A stretch of 64,000 nucleotides of DNA, taken from NCBI GenBank assembly GCA_022843585.1, contig JALHNJ010000001.1, positions 1,054,001 to 1,118,000 on the forward strand. Direction: 5' to 3'. The translations under genes were made by a program, and so were the position numbers. The DNA is from Chitinophagaceae bacterium. GTDB lineage: Bacteria; Bacteroidota; Bacteroidia; Chitinophagales; Chitinophagaceae. This document shows positions 1 through 8,069 of the stretch, one piece after another; position 1 is the stretch's first letter; each line of letters starts with the position of its first letter. The notes below the pieces were generated by a model, which was not told where the DNA came from, searched no databases, and saw only the letters and a list, made by a program, of their open reading frames with translations.

Positions 1-1
1 G

Positions 2-499
2 GATGGATATGAAAGAATAGTAGCTTTTTTTAGCAATGATTCTGTACGTGTAATAAGTGCAGGCGAAATAAAAGGATATTCAAGGCAGAAACATGGAAAA
101 AGGCTTTTGTGCGATGGATTTTTTGAGGCAAAGCAAATTATATTCTTAGGAACTAAAAAGCGAACACTTGTTGATGAAACTAAGAATACCGAAAAAAGTA
201 AGCCTTGGGTGTTTATGAACAGGTTAATAGATGGGAAATATGCAAATTTGTACATAGTCTATCAGCTTACGGGAGACGGTTATGAAGCTTCTTATTACCT
301 GAGCAGGCACGGTGTTGAGGCTTCAAATACTGTAATGCCATTTTTCAATAAAAAGAAAATGATAGAATTGATGAGCGATAGTGATATCGCCAGCGAAATG
401 AAAGCTTTTAGATATAAAAAATCCAATAAAGGATTTGCAGAAATAGTGAATGAATATAACCGACTGAAAGAAGCTGCTGCAAAAAAAGTGTATCCATAA
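2..499 (+). CDS. Hypothetical protein, 5'-truncated by the window edge
   Basis: The reading frame is open from the first bases of the window to a TAA at 497-499, so only the C-terminal 165 or so residues are visible and the true start lies outside. An internal TTG at 107 could be mistaken for a start, but coding continues upstream of it. The visible part is soluble, Lys-rich and mixed alpha/beta, with no membrane segment and no motif I recognise. It ends in a lysine/alanine-rich helix (NRLKEAAAKKVYP). In other Bacteroidota, proteins with this kind of tail are often small secreted or periplasmic proteins of unknown function, but that cannot be decided here. No function is assigned. Confidence 0.6.
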   Translation, partial: DGYERIVAFFSNDSVRVISAGEIKGYSRQKHGKRLLCDGFFEAKQIIFLGTKKRTLVDETKNTEKSKPWVFMNRLIDGKYANLYIVYQLTGDGYEASYYLSRHGVEASNTVMPFFNKKKMIELMSDSDIASEMKAFRYKKSNKGFAEIVNEYNRLKEAAAKKVYP

Positions 500-592
500 G
501 ATTTTAACTTTTTTACGTTCTAGCAAAGCAAATTATTTCCGGTTTAATACATTCTCCCAAGTTTTAAGTATAGTTTGGTATAATTTGCAGTT

Positions 593-1303
593 ATGTTCAT
601 GAAGGAATCACAAAAGAGGTATTCAGTATTTTTTATGGCAGCAGTCGTGTTGCTGGCTATGGGTTGTAGCGGTAAGGATAAGCCAGCCAGTAGTTTTAAT
701 GCCGATGATATTTTCTTTGATTATAAAATAAGTGGCCGGGAGACAGATGATAAGCTTACTGTTTTGCTACAATTTAGAGAAGGTGGGGAAAAAGGTGATG
801 CAATATCGATTGCCGGTTGGGGCAAAGTGACATTGGACGGAGAAGTGTTGCCCGGCGACAGTACAAAAAGAACAGGCTTTTTTTATGAAGCGCATAGGCC
901 AATAGCCGATTTTTCCGGCAAGCATAGTATCATTTTGTCTGGTGGTGATGAGGAGGAATACAAAGAGGATTTCGATTTTCAACGGGTGGAGTTGTTAAAT
1001 GAAATACCGGATACATTAGCCAGAGAGGAATTGGTCCTGGAATTTGGCGGGTTGGAGTCTGAAGATTACTTGCGGGTGTTAGTTGTTGATACTTCGGTAA
1101 TAAATGAAGGTATTAACCGGGTGGATACGCTTCAAAATGGTAGATTAGTTATATCTGCAGATGACTTTCAAAAGCTGGACAGTGGCCCGATTCAGTTGTT
1201 GTTTTTCCGGGAGTTTGAAAAGCCTGCACAAAATGGCACCAACCGGGGTGGCAGGATATTGATTACTTATAGTCTTGGCAGGGAATTTTACCTGAAAGAT
1301 TAA
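593..1303 (+). CDS. Putative lipoprotein, unknown function
   Basis: A 236-residue protein with a hydrophobic N-terminal segment (residues about 11-23) followed by a lipobox, LLAMGC, so it should be lipidated at Cys25 and anchored to a membrane. The mature part is acidic and looks beta-rich. No known domain is recognised. ATG codons at 593 and 599 are both possible starts; both keep the signal sequence. A near-consensus promoter box (TA-TAATTTG, 579-587, one base longer than the usual TAnnTTTG spacing) ends only 5 bases before the ATG. It stands alone, 121 bases upstream of atpG, which has its own promoter. The lipoprotein call is firm; the function is unknown. Confidence 0.75.
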   Translation: MFMKESQKRYSVFFMAAVVLLAMGCSGKDKPASSFNADDIFFDYKISGRETDDKLTVLLQFREGGEKGDAISIAGWGKVTLDGEVLPGDSTKRTGFFYEAHRPIADFSGKHSIILSGGDEEEYKEDFDFQRVELLNEIPDTLAREELVLEFGGLESEDYLRVLVVDTSVINEGINRVDTLQNGRLVISADDFQKLDSGPIQLLFFREFEKPAQNGTNRGGRILITYSLGREFYLKD

Positions 1304-1396
1304 GCTGAGAAAGAGAGATTTACACAACTAAATAACAACCTTCTCAAGTGAGGATTATTATTTTCATATCTCAATGGAATTTTAGCTTCTACGCCG

Positions 1397-1404
1397 TACT
1401 TTTG
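1397..1404 (+). promoter_or_regulatory. -7 promoter box for atpG
   Basis: TACTTTTG is a perfect match to the Bacteroidota sigma-A -7 consensus TAnnTTTG. It lies 20 bases upstream of the atpG ATG, giving an expected 5' leader of about 10-15 bases. No clear TTG -33 element was found at the usual distance. Confidence 0.6.
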
Positions 1405-1424
1405 CCGCCAATTAAGTAAGCATT

Positions 1425-2306
1425 ATGGCAGGCCAATTAAAAGAGGTAAGAAATCGCATTAAATCGGTACAAAGTACACAGCAGATCACTAAAGCCATGA
1501 AAATGGTGAGTGCAGCAAAACTCCGCCGTGCACAGGATGCAATCATACAGATGCGTCCGTATGCACAGAAATTGCAGGAAATGCTGAGCAATATTGTGAG
1601 CAATAGCGAAGGGGAAGCTGGAATGAGCCTTGCTGCTGAACGTCCCATCGAAAAAGTATTGTTTATTGTTATTACCAGCGACCGTGGATTGGCGGGTGCT
1701 TTTAATGCAAATACCATCAAGCTAACCAAAGCTACCATTGCAGAAAAATATTCGGAGCAATACAAAAAAGGCAATGTGACAATCTGGAACATTGGTAAAA
1801 AGGGCTACGAACATTTTGCTAAGAACAATTACAAAGCAGATGCTACCTATAAAGATATTTTCCTGAACCTGACATTTGAAAACGTACAGGCCGCATCTAA
1901 AGTAGTTATGACGGCATTTGAAGAAAAACAATTTGATGTAGTTGAAGTGGTGTACAGCCAGTTCAAAAATGCTGCTACGCAGAAATTTGAAGTAGAACGT
2001 TTTTTGCCTATTCCTAAAGTACAGAAAAAAGCCGGCGCCACTAAAGCGGATTTTATCTACGATCCGTCAAAAGAGTTGTTGATAGCAGAGCTGATGCCTA
2101 AAATTCTAAATACCCAATTATACAAAGCTGTATTAGATTCCAACGCTTCTGAACACGGAGCAAGAATGACAGCCATGGATAAAGCCAGCGAAAATGCGAA
2201 TGAAATGCTTCGCAGCCTGAAGATATCTTACAATAGGGCAAGACAAGCTGCCATTACTACCGAGCTGACGGAGATTGTAAGTGGGGCGGCAGCCTTAAAT
2301 GGGTAA
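1425..2306 (+). CDS. atpG: ATP synthase F1 subunit gamma
   Basis: Gamma subunit of the F1 rotor, the central stalk that couples proton flow through Fo to ATP synthesis in F1. The N-terminus (AGQLKEVRNRIKSVQSTQQI, then TKAMKMVSAAKLRRAQ) and the C-terminal helix (ASENANEMLRSLKISYNRAR, then QAAITTELTEIVSGAAAL) are the two conserved helices that form the antiparallel coiled coil. The central Rossmann-like region contains ITSDRGLAGAFNANT. At 293 residues it has the usual length. The neighbours are a lipoprotein and scpB; no other ATP synthase subunit lies within the window downstream, so the gene is transcribed on its own from the box at 1397-1404. Confidence 0.97.
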   Translation: MAGQLKEVRNRIKSVQSTQQITKAMKMVSAAKLRRAQDAIIQMRPYAQKLQEMLSNIVSNSEGEAGMSLAAERPIEKVLFIVITSDRGLAGAFNANTIKLTKATIAEKYSEQYKKGNVTIWNIGKKGYEHFAKNNYKADATYKDIFLNLTFENVQAASKVVMTAFEEKQFDVVEVVYSQFKNAATQKFEVERFLPIPKVQKKAGATKADFIYDPSKELLIAELMPKILNTQLYKAVLDSNASEHGARMTAMDKASENANEMLRSLKISYNRARQAAITTELTEIVSGAAALNG

Positions 2307-2309
2307 AAG

Positions 2310-2325
2310 CCCTTTACTCAAAGGG
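2310..2325 (+). terminator. Weak stem-loop after atpG
   Basis: CCCTTT-actc-AAAGGG forms a perfect 6-bp stem with a 4-base loop three bases after the atpG stop. It is followed by AAATAAATT rather than a T-run, so it is at best a weak intrinsic terminator or a 3'-end stabilising hairpin. Confidence 0.35.
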
Positions 2326-2443
2326 AAATAAATTCCATTATTTGCTTTCTTTCTAACAGTGGTGCAACACAATTGTTAATAAGTGTGTTTTCGTCTTCCT
2401 GTCAGTAATATTAATTTCGTTCAAATCGTTTTGAGATAACAAC

Positions 2444-3142
2444 ATGGAAATAACTAATCTGATACCGCACATAGAAGCCTTGATCTTTGCCAGTGATAAA
2501 GGATTGACCACTCTTGAGATCACAGAAATGGTGAATAATGCCCTTGGTTATATGGATGATAAAATTTCATTGGACCAGGTGGAAGCGGCGCTTGAAGGAA
2601 TTACGGAGAAATATAGCGCCGATTTTTACCCATTTGAAGTAAAGCAAAGCGGTGGTGGTTGGCAATTTTTGACCCGTAAAGAATTTCATAAAACAATTGC
2701 TCAATTAAATGGCGATAAGTTTTTGAAAAGATTGTCTGCAGCGGCACTGGAAACATTGGCCATTATTGCATACAAACAACCGGTTACAAAGGGAGAAATT
2801 GAAGCTATTCGTGGTGTGAGTTCTGACTATGCTGTTCAGAAGTTGCTGGAAAAAGAATTGATAATTATCAGTGGAAGAAATGAAAAAGCAGTTGGGCAGC
2901 CGTTGTTATATTCTACTTCCAAAAGTTTCATGGATTATTTTGGTATTAATTCTGCCGAAGAGTTACCAAAGATTAAAGAAGTGTTGGCCGAGCAATTAGT
3001 AGAGCCAACTGTAATGAAAGATGTACATACTGAAAATGCAAAACCAGAAGATGTGGATGAAAATGAAACAGAAGCATTGGTAGTTACTGATAGCGGCGAA
3101 TTGATTGTAAACAATGAACAAGGCGAAGGAGAAGAAAGCTAA
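2444..3142 (+). CDS. scpB: Segregation and condensation protein B
   Basis: ScpB is the winged-helix kleisin partner of ScpA in the SMC condensin complex that compacts and segregates the chromosome. The family signatures are clear: an N-terminal helix with IEALIFASDKGLTT, the middle LSAAALETLAIIAYKQPVTK followed by GEIEAIRGVSSDYAVQKLLEK, and GRNEKAVGQPLLYSTSKSFM, FFGI-like YFGINSAEELP. The core ends near residue 190 and is followed by an acidic, low-complexity tail of about 40 residues, which is common but poorly conserved in the family. The gene is single; the downstream lysA is in the same direction, with about 80 bases between its chosen start and the scpB stop. Confidence 0.95.
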   Translation: MEITNLIPHIEALIFASDKGLTTLEITEMVNNALGYMDDKISLDQVEAALEGITEKYSADFYPFEVKQSGGGWQFLTRKEFHKTIAQLNGDKFLKRLSAAALETLAIIAYKQPVTKGEIEAIRGVSSDYAVQKLLEKELIIISGRNEKAVGQPLLYSTSKSFMDYFGINSAEELPKIKEVLAEQLVEPTVMKDVHTENAKPEDVDENETEALVVTDSGELIVNNEQGEGEES

Positions 3143-3221
3143 TTCAACATATCTAGAATATAGTATGGTGCGGTTTTTTGCTGCACCATTTTTTTGCCCT
3201 TGCTTCAATATCTTCGCAGCT

Positions 3222-4436
3222 ATGCCAGCACATTTATCCAACGAGCAATTAATACAAACAGCGAAAGAATTTGGAACTCCTCTTTATGTATACCATGCGG
3301 AAAAAATAAAAGAACAGTATCAAAAACTGACTAACGGATTTTCTATTCTCAACACTAAGTTTTTCTATGCCAGCAAAGCATTAACCAATATCAATATCCT
3401 CCGCTATATAAAAGAGATCGGATGTAATGTGGATTGTAGTTCTATCAACGAAGTAAGACTGGCTTTACATGCAGGTTTTGAACCACAAAGCATTTTATAT
3501 ACTTCCAACGGAATTGCTTTTAGCGAAATTGAGGAAGCTGTAACAGCAGGCGTACATATTAATATCGACAGCCTTTCCAATTTAGAAAAGTTTGGAAAAA
3601 AATATGGGCATAGTTACCCGGTTGGTATAAGAATCCGACCGAATATTATGGCAGGTGGCAATCTTAAAATTTCAACGGGGCATGAAGGAAGTAAATTTGG
3701 AATACCTGTTGAGCAATTAAATAAGATCGAAGAAATAGTAAAGGCAAATAATATTTTCATACGCACCTTACATATACATACAGGAAGCGATATTAAAGAT
3801 GCGGATGTATTTGTAAAAGGCATTGAAGTATTGTTTGAATTGATTCCGCATTTCCCGGAGTTGGAAGTTATTGATTTGGGTGGTGGATTTAAAGTGCCGT
3901 ACATACCCGGCGAAAAAGAAACAGACATCAACTTACTGGCACAAAAAATAAAAGAGACTTTCGATAATCATCCAATAGCTGGCGGCAAAAAATTTCAATT
4001 GTGGTTTGAGCCGGGAAAATTTTTAGTAAGTGAATGTGGTTATTTAGTTGCACAGGTTACCGTATTGAAAGAAACAGCCGGAGCAATTTTTGCTGCGGTG
4101 GATAGTGGCCTTAATCATTTAATAAGACCGATGATGTATGATGCGTATCATCACATCAATAATATTTCTAACCCTACGGGAAAATTAAAATCATTTACGG
4201 TAACCGGTAATATTTGTGAAACAGACACTTTCGCTGCTAATAGGGAACTCACTGAAATAAGAGAGGGAGATTATCTTGCTTTTCTTAACGCAGGTGCTTA
4301 TGGTTTTGAAATGGCATCTAACTACAACTCAAGATTCAAACCTGCTGAAGTATTAATAAGAGATTCAAAAGCCAAGTTGATTCGCAGAAGAGATGATATG
4401 AATGACTTGTTAAAAAATCAGATTGAGCTGGGTTAA
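3222..4436 (+). CDS. lysA: Diaminopimelate decarboxylase
   Basis: PLP enzyme of fold type III that converts meso-diaminopimelate to L-lysine plus CO2, the last step of lysine synthesis. The PLP lysine is K52 in FYASKALTN. Further hallmarks are HIHTGSDIKD, the glycine loop DLGGGFKVPY, WFEPGKFLVSECGYL and ICETDTFA with the conserved Cys and Asp near the second active site. The open frame reaches back to 3114 inside scpB, but the first 36 residues there match nothing in the family; the ATG at 3222 gives 404 residues and a normal N-terminus. A box TATCTTCG (3209-3216), close to TAnnTTTG, sits 5 bases before this ATG. The stop overlaps the stop of the convergent gene by three bases. Confidence 0.95.
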   Translation: MPAHLSNEQLIQTAKEFGTPLYVYHAEKIKEQYQKLTNGFSILNTKFFYASKALTNINILRYIKEIGCNVDCSSINEVRLALHAGFEPQSILYTSNGIAFSEIEEAVTAGVHINIDSLSNLEKFGKKYGHSYPVGIRIRPNIMAGGNLKISTGHEGSKFGIPVEQLNKIEEIVKANNIFIRTLHIHTGSDIKDADVFVKGIEVLFELIPHFPELEVIDLGGGFKVPYIPGEKETDINLLAQKIKETFDNHPIAGGKKFQLWFEPGKFLVSECGYLVAQVTVLKETAGAIFAAVDSGLNHLIRPMMYDAYHHINNISNPTGKLKSFTVTGNICETDTFAANRELTEIREGDYLAFLNAGAYGFEMASNYNSRFKPAEVLIRDSKAKLIRRRDDMNDLLKNQIELG

Positions 4437-5308
4437 TTATTTATCGGCTTTACCGTAATCGTTACCGTAGTTTTTGAAGTAACAGGCAATGTTCCAAATG
4501 ACGCTTCTGTATTGCCATTTGATTCGGTCGTCATTGTTTTTTCCTTCATTATGCCTGTCAATCGGTCGATGATGATTTTGCCTGTTGATTTATTATTCAT
4601 GGTAGTAGTGGTCTCACTACCCATCATTTCTGCTTTGCTAACGGTAATAGAACTGGTAGCAAAATCAACAACGATCGTGGAATCATTAATATCGCTAATA
4701 GTGTATGCTTCATCAAACTTGCCACTTTGATTAACATAAGAATTGGTCCAGGGCTCACCTTTTCCTGTTTCAGTTTCGGGTAGTATTTTAAAGAAACTCG
4801 CAGCTCCTTTTTGTGGTGGTTGCACCAGGTCGGTTATATCTTTTAGCATGGTAGTAATAATCGCCATACGGCTATCTGTTTCTGCCAGTTGAATTTTTTC
4901 AGGAATCGCCATCATCACTTTTCCCGTTGGATCAATAACTATGTCATATTTTTTATCAAGCAGATCTTTCACGGGTTTGCCAAACTGGCCATTAAGATCT
5001 TTCTCATCTTTAGAGTCTACTTTTCTTTTTTGTCCCATGCCATCAAATGAAAAGCTTATTTGATCAATTAGATGTTTAAGGGTAGTGTTGTCAGCCGTAG
5101 AATTAGTTACAGTAAAAGAATGATTTGCATTAGCATCTACTTTAAAGTCGATTGCCTGACCCATTGCCTGCTGGGAAATAGTAGTATTGGTCTTCATTTC
5201 TATTTGAAAAACCTGTCCTTGTTCAAATTTTAAACTACTTGCTACTTTTTGACCAACTGCTTTGTCTGCAAATGCGAGAAATGTAAATGCTATAATGAAG
5301 GATTTCAT
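4433..5308 (-). CDS. DUF6263-like exported protein
   Basis: A 291-residue protein with an N-terminal signal peptide (MKSFIIAFTFLAFADKAVGQ). The body resembles the DUF6263 family of Bacteroidota: an N-terminal beta region with FEQGQVFQIEMKTN, a central DPTGKV motif (YDIVIDPTGKVMMAIPE), and a C-terminal part with a TGKIIIDRLTGIMKEKTM-type strand pair. Such proteins are thought to be periplasmic or outer-membrane-associated; their biochemical role is not known. It is convergent with lysA and the two stop codons share the palindrome TTAA. No cognate partner gene is visible next to it. The family assignment is from memory of its sequence pattern. Confidence 0.75.
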   Translation of the reverse strand: MKSFIIAFTFLAFADKAVGQKVASSLKFEQGQVFQIEMKTNTTISQQAMGQAIDFKVDANANHSFTVTNSTADNTTLKHLIDQISFSFDGMGQKRKVDSKDEKDLNGQFGKPVKDLLDKKYDIVIDPTGKVMMAIPEKIQLAETDSRMAIITTMLKDITDLVQPPQKGAASFFKILPETETGKGEPWTNSYVNQSGKFDEAYTISDINDSTIVVDFATSSITVSKAEMMGSETTTTMNNKSTGKIIIDRLTGIMKEKTMTTESNGNTEASFGTLPVTSKTTVTITVKPINN

Positions 5309-5447
5309 ACTGATTTTTAAGTTATGCTCAAAGTTGACGATTCCCTGCCATAATCGTTGCAGAAAGTGGAAAAATATTAATTGTAACTGTTTTTATAACT
5401 GCTTTTTATTCCTTTTAACTTACTACTTTTAATTACGTTTTAACCTT

Positions 5448-5463
5448 CCTGTCGGCGGACAGG
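5448..5463. repeat. Short GC-rich palindrome in the 5' region of the papain-like protease gene
   Basis: CCTGTC-GGCG-GACAGG is a perfect 6-bp inverted repeat in otherwise AT-rich DNA, 16 bases before the ATG at 5479. Palindromes of this CCTGTCGGC type are often scattered in Bacteroidota intergenic DNA. It could also act as a leader hairpin near the ribosome binding site. Confidence 0.45.
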
Positions 5464-5478
5464 CTAAAATTTTTTACT

Positions 5479-7056
5479 ATGCCAATAAGAATGACTGATG
5501 ACCCCGTAGATCCCAATCAACAAAACGATGATGGAGGAGGCGGTGGCGGAAGGCCAAATTTTCCGGGTGGTGGCGGCCTGATGTCGTTGCTGCCAATGTT
5601 ATTGGGTTTATTTAAAGGGAAAGGAATTTTCGTATTACTTATTCTCGGTGTTGGAGCATATTTCTTGCTTGGCAAAAGTGGTGGATGTAATATAGCTGAT
5701 GTGGTGAAGCAATTCTCACAAAGCGGTTACAATTTCAACCCGGCAGAATTTAACAAAGCATCTGTGTATGAAGGGTTGGAAGATGATGCAGGAAAAAACC
5801 CATTACCGGAGGCCGTATCATTATTGAAATATGCTCCTGATCGTGGCAATCAGGGTCAGCAGGGAAGTTGCGTGGCCTGGAGTTGTGCTTACAGTGCACA
5901 AACAATTTTAACAGCTGCTGCTACCGGACAAGATCCTAATCAAATTGTTTTTAGTCCTTCTTATTTATATAACCAGATTCGGTTGGAAGGATGCCAGGGT
6001 TCTTATATACAGAGAGCTATGGAAAGCATGAGCCGCAATGGTGGTGTTCCGCTTAGCCAATATCCCTATACTGACCAGGATTGTTCCAATGAACCAGGCT
6101 CTGCGGATTTACAGGCAGGCCGCAAAAATCTTATTCACGGATTTACCCGCATTACTAATGGTGATAATATTAATGAAATAAGTGTAAGAGGTATAAAAGA
6201 GCATTTAAACAAAAATGCACCGGTTGCCATTGGTATGATGGTGGGGCAGAGTTTTATGCAAGATATGATAGGGAAAGAATTATGGACTCCACAAGGTATG
6301 GATGGATCACAAATGGGAATGGGCGGCCATGCGATGACCGTAATTGGATATGATGATAGAAAATTTGGCGGTGCATTCCAGATCATGAATAGCTGGGGAC
6401 CGGAATGGGGTAAAGACGGCATTGGCTGGGTTCGCTATGGCGATTTTAAAACATATGTAAGAGAGGCGTATGGAATTGATCCCTTGCCAAAAAGAAGCGA
6501 GGTAGCGAATATTCCATTGGAATGTACTATTGGTTTAGTAAATAATGAAGGAGGAAAAAATATTCCATTGAGAGTTGCCGACGCAAATATTTTTCAAACT
6601 GTTTCACCAATTAAAATAGGTACCCGTTTCAAAATGTCGATCAATAATGTAACGGAATGTTACATCTATGTATTTGGAAGAGATACCAACAATACAAGTT
6701 TTGTTTTATTTCCTTATTTGAAAAATGGGGAAACTGTTTCTAAACATTCGCCCTACTGCGGTATAACCGGTTACCGGCTTTTCCCCAAAGCACAATCATT
6801 TGAAGCAGATAATATCGGCAATAGCGACCAGATAGCTATTGTTGTTAGTAAAGATGAGTTGGATTATAATGCATTGAATGCAGCTATAAGCAATAGTCGT
6901 CAAGGCGATTATCTGGGTAAAGTGAATGAAGCGTTACAAAGTATAATGATCCGCTCCGCCAGATTCAATAATACCCAAGATGGTACTATTTATTTTAAAG
7001 TAGATGCTAATAGTAATAAGGCTGTAGCTTGTGTGGTGGCTATTGATAAGCAATAG
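5479..7056 (+). CDS. Membrane-anchored papain-like (C1A) cysteine protease with DUF4384-like tail
   Basis: Architecture: Asp/Gly-rich N-terminus (residues 1-35), one membrane segment (about 49-66, FVLLILGVGAYFLLG), a C1A peptidase domain (about 85-340) and a beta-rich C-terminal domain (about 350-500). The catalytic set is complete: oxyanion Gln in NQGQQGSC, C131, H284 in GGHAMTVIGYDD and N304 in IMNSWGPEWG. With no pro-region recognisable, activation is unclear. The C-terminal part (IYVFGRDTNNTSFVLFPY and following) resembles the DUF4384-type domain at the end of the caspase encoded at 32871-35111. It heads a close run of genes: the thioredoxin gene follows after 23 bases. The N-terminus is cytoplasmic or periplasmic depending on topology; export of the protease domain is inferred from the disulfide-related neighbour. 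Confidence 0.9.
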   Translation: MPIRMTDDPVDPNQQNDDGGGGGGRPNFPGGGGLMSLLPMLLGLFKGKGIFVLLILGVGAYFLLGKSGGCNIADVVKQFSQSGYNFNPAEFNKASVYEGLEDDAGKNPLPEAVSLLKYAPDRGNQGQQGSCVAWSCAYSAQTILTAAATGQDPNQIVFSPSYLYNQIRLEGCQGSYIQRAMESMSRNGGVPLSQYPYTDQDCSNEPGSADLQAGRKNLIHGFTRITNGDNINEISVRGIKEHLNKNAPVAIGMMVGQSFMQDMIGKELWTPQGMDGSQMGMGGHAMTVIGYDDRKFGGAFQIMNSWGPEWGKDGIGWVRYGDFKTYVREAYGIDPLPKRSEVANIPLECTIGLVNNEGGKNIPLRVADANIFQTVSPIKIGTRFKMSINNVTECYIYVFGRDTNNTSFVLFPYLKNGETVSKHSPYCGITGYRLFPKAQSFEADNIGNSDQIAIVVSKDELDYNALNAAISNSRQGDYLGKVNEALQSIMIRSARFNNTQDGTIYFKVDANSNKAVACVVAIDKQ

Positions 7057-7079
7057 AGTTGATACTATAAATAAGAAAA

Positions 7080-7577
7080 ATGAGAAAACATATTATAGCA
7101 ATAGCAGGTTTGTTTTTAAGTTCAGTTTCCTTCTCTCAGGACATGACTAAATTCAAATTGTATAACCCTGACGCTAATGCCAAAAAGGAAATTGAAGCGG
7201 TAACAAAAGAAGCGAAAGATGCCGGTAAACATGTGTTGATACAAATTGGTGGTAACTGGTGTGTATGGTGTGCAAGATTCGATGATTTTGTAAAAAAGGA
7301 TGCATCGCTCGATTCTTTGGTAAGAGCCAACTATGTAGTGTATCATCTTAATTATAGCAAGGAAAATAAGAATCTTGAATTATTGTCGAAGTATGATTTT
7401 CCACAACGATTTGGCTTCCCGGTTTTTTTAGTATTGAATGAAAAAGATGAATTGTTGCATACACAAAGCTCCTGGTATCTGGAAGAAGGAAAAGGGTATG
7501 ACAAAGAAAAAGTAACGGCTTTCTTCAATGATTGGGGCAAGAAAGCATTTGACCCCGCACAATACAAAGAAAATTAA
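7080..7577 (+). CDS. Exported thioredoxin-fold protein (WCVWC)
   Basis: A 165-residue protein with a signal peptide (MRKHIIAIAGLFLSSVSFSQ) and a thioredoxin fold of the Thioredoxin_7/DUF255-like type. The redox motif is W60-C61-V-W-C64, in GGNWCVWCARFDDF, and the cis-Pro region is FGFPVFLVL. It should act in the periplasm as a disulfide reductase or isomerase. It lies 23 bases after the papain-like protease gene and abuts the DUF4442 gene (stop TAA directly followed by ATG), so the three are probably co-transcribed. The natural substrate could be the neighbouring Cys protease, but that is inference from position only. Confidence 0.9.
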   Translation: MRKHIIAIAGLFLSSVSFSQDMTKFKLYNPDANAKKEIEAVTKEAKDAGKHVLIQIGGNWCVWCARFDDFVKKDASLDSLVRANYVVYHLNYSKENKNLELLSKYDFPQRFGFPVFLVLNEKDELLHTQSSWYLEEGKGYDKEKVTAFFNDWGKKAFDPAQYKEN

Positions 7578-8069
7578 ATGAATCCTAATACATCAGCTTT
7601 CATCAAAACATTGAGGCATCCGGTTAAATTCAGGATGTTTCTTTTTACAAAACTTCCTGCTGCTTTTTTTGCTGGGGTACGGGTAAGAGAAATAGATGAG
7701 CAGCGATGCATGGTGACGGTTCCATATAAATGGCTATCTCAAAACCCTTTCCGATCTACTTATTTTGCCTGTCTTAGTATGGCAGCAGAAATGAGTACGG
7801 GTGCTTTAGCAATGGCTCATTTGTATAAAATCAATCCACCAGTTTCAATGTTAGTAGTAAAAGTGGAATCCGAGTATTTTAAAAAAGCAACTGGCAGAAC
7901 AAGCTTTGTATGTGAAGATGGCCAGCTTTTTGACAAAGCTATAGAAGAAACAATCGCAACAGGTGAAGCAAGAACTGTAAGAACAGGATCGGTTGGAAAA
8001 AATAAAGAAGGTGAGGTGGTTGCAGAATTTTTTATCACATGGTCACTTAAAGCAAAATCAAAAAAATGA
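7578..8069 (+). CDS. DUF4442 hotdog-fold thioesterase-like protein
   Basis: A 163-residue cytoplasmic protein matching the DUF4442 pattern: an N-terminal FLFTKLPAAFFAGVRVREID segment, VPYKWLSQNPFRSTYFACLS, then the helix AAEMSTGALAMAH and the strand VKVESEYFKKATGRTSFVCE. The family adopts the hotdog fold of acyl-CoA thioesterases, and the region NPFRSTYFACLSMAAEMSTG lies where the acyl-binding helix is expected. The substrate is unknown. The ATG immediately follows the stop of the upstream gene and the TGA overlaps the ATG of the next gene (ATGA), which indicates translational coupling. Confidence 0.88.
   Translation: MNPNTSAFIKTLRHPVKFRMFLFTKLPAAFFAGVRVREIDEQRCMVTVPYKWLSQNPFRSTYFACLSMAAEMSTGALAMAHLYKINPPVSMLVVKVESEYFKKATGRTSFVCEDGQLFDKAIEETIATGEARTVRTGSVGKNKEGEVVAEFFITWSLKAKSKK

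Noticed and set aside
3114-3221. An N-terminal extension of lysA into scpB
   Set aside because: The extra 36 residues are unlike the family, and a promoter-like box lies just before the ATG at 3222.
5448-5463. A transcription terminator before the papain-like protease
   Set aside because: The stem is only 6 bp, no T-run follows in the right place, and it lies in the leader of the gene it would block.
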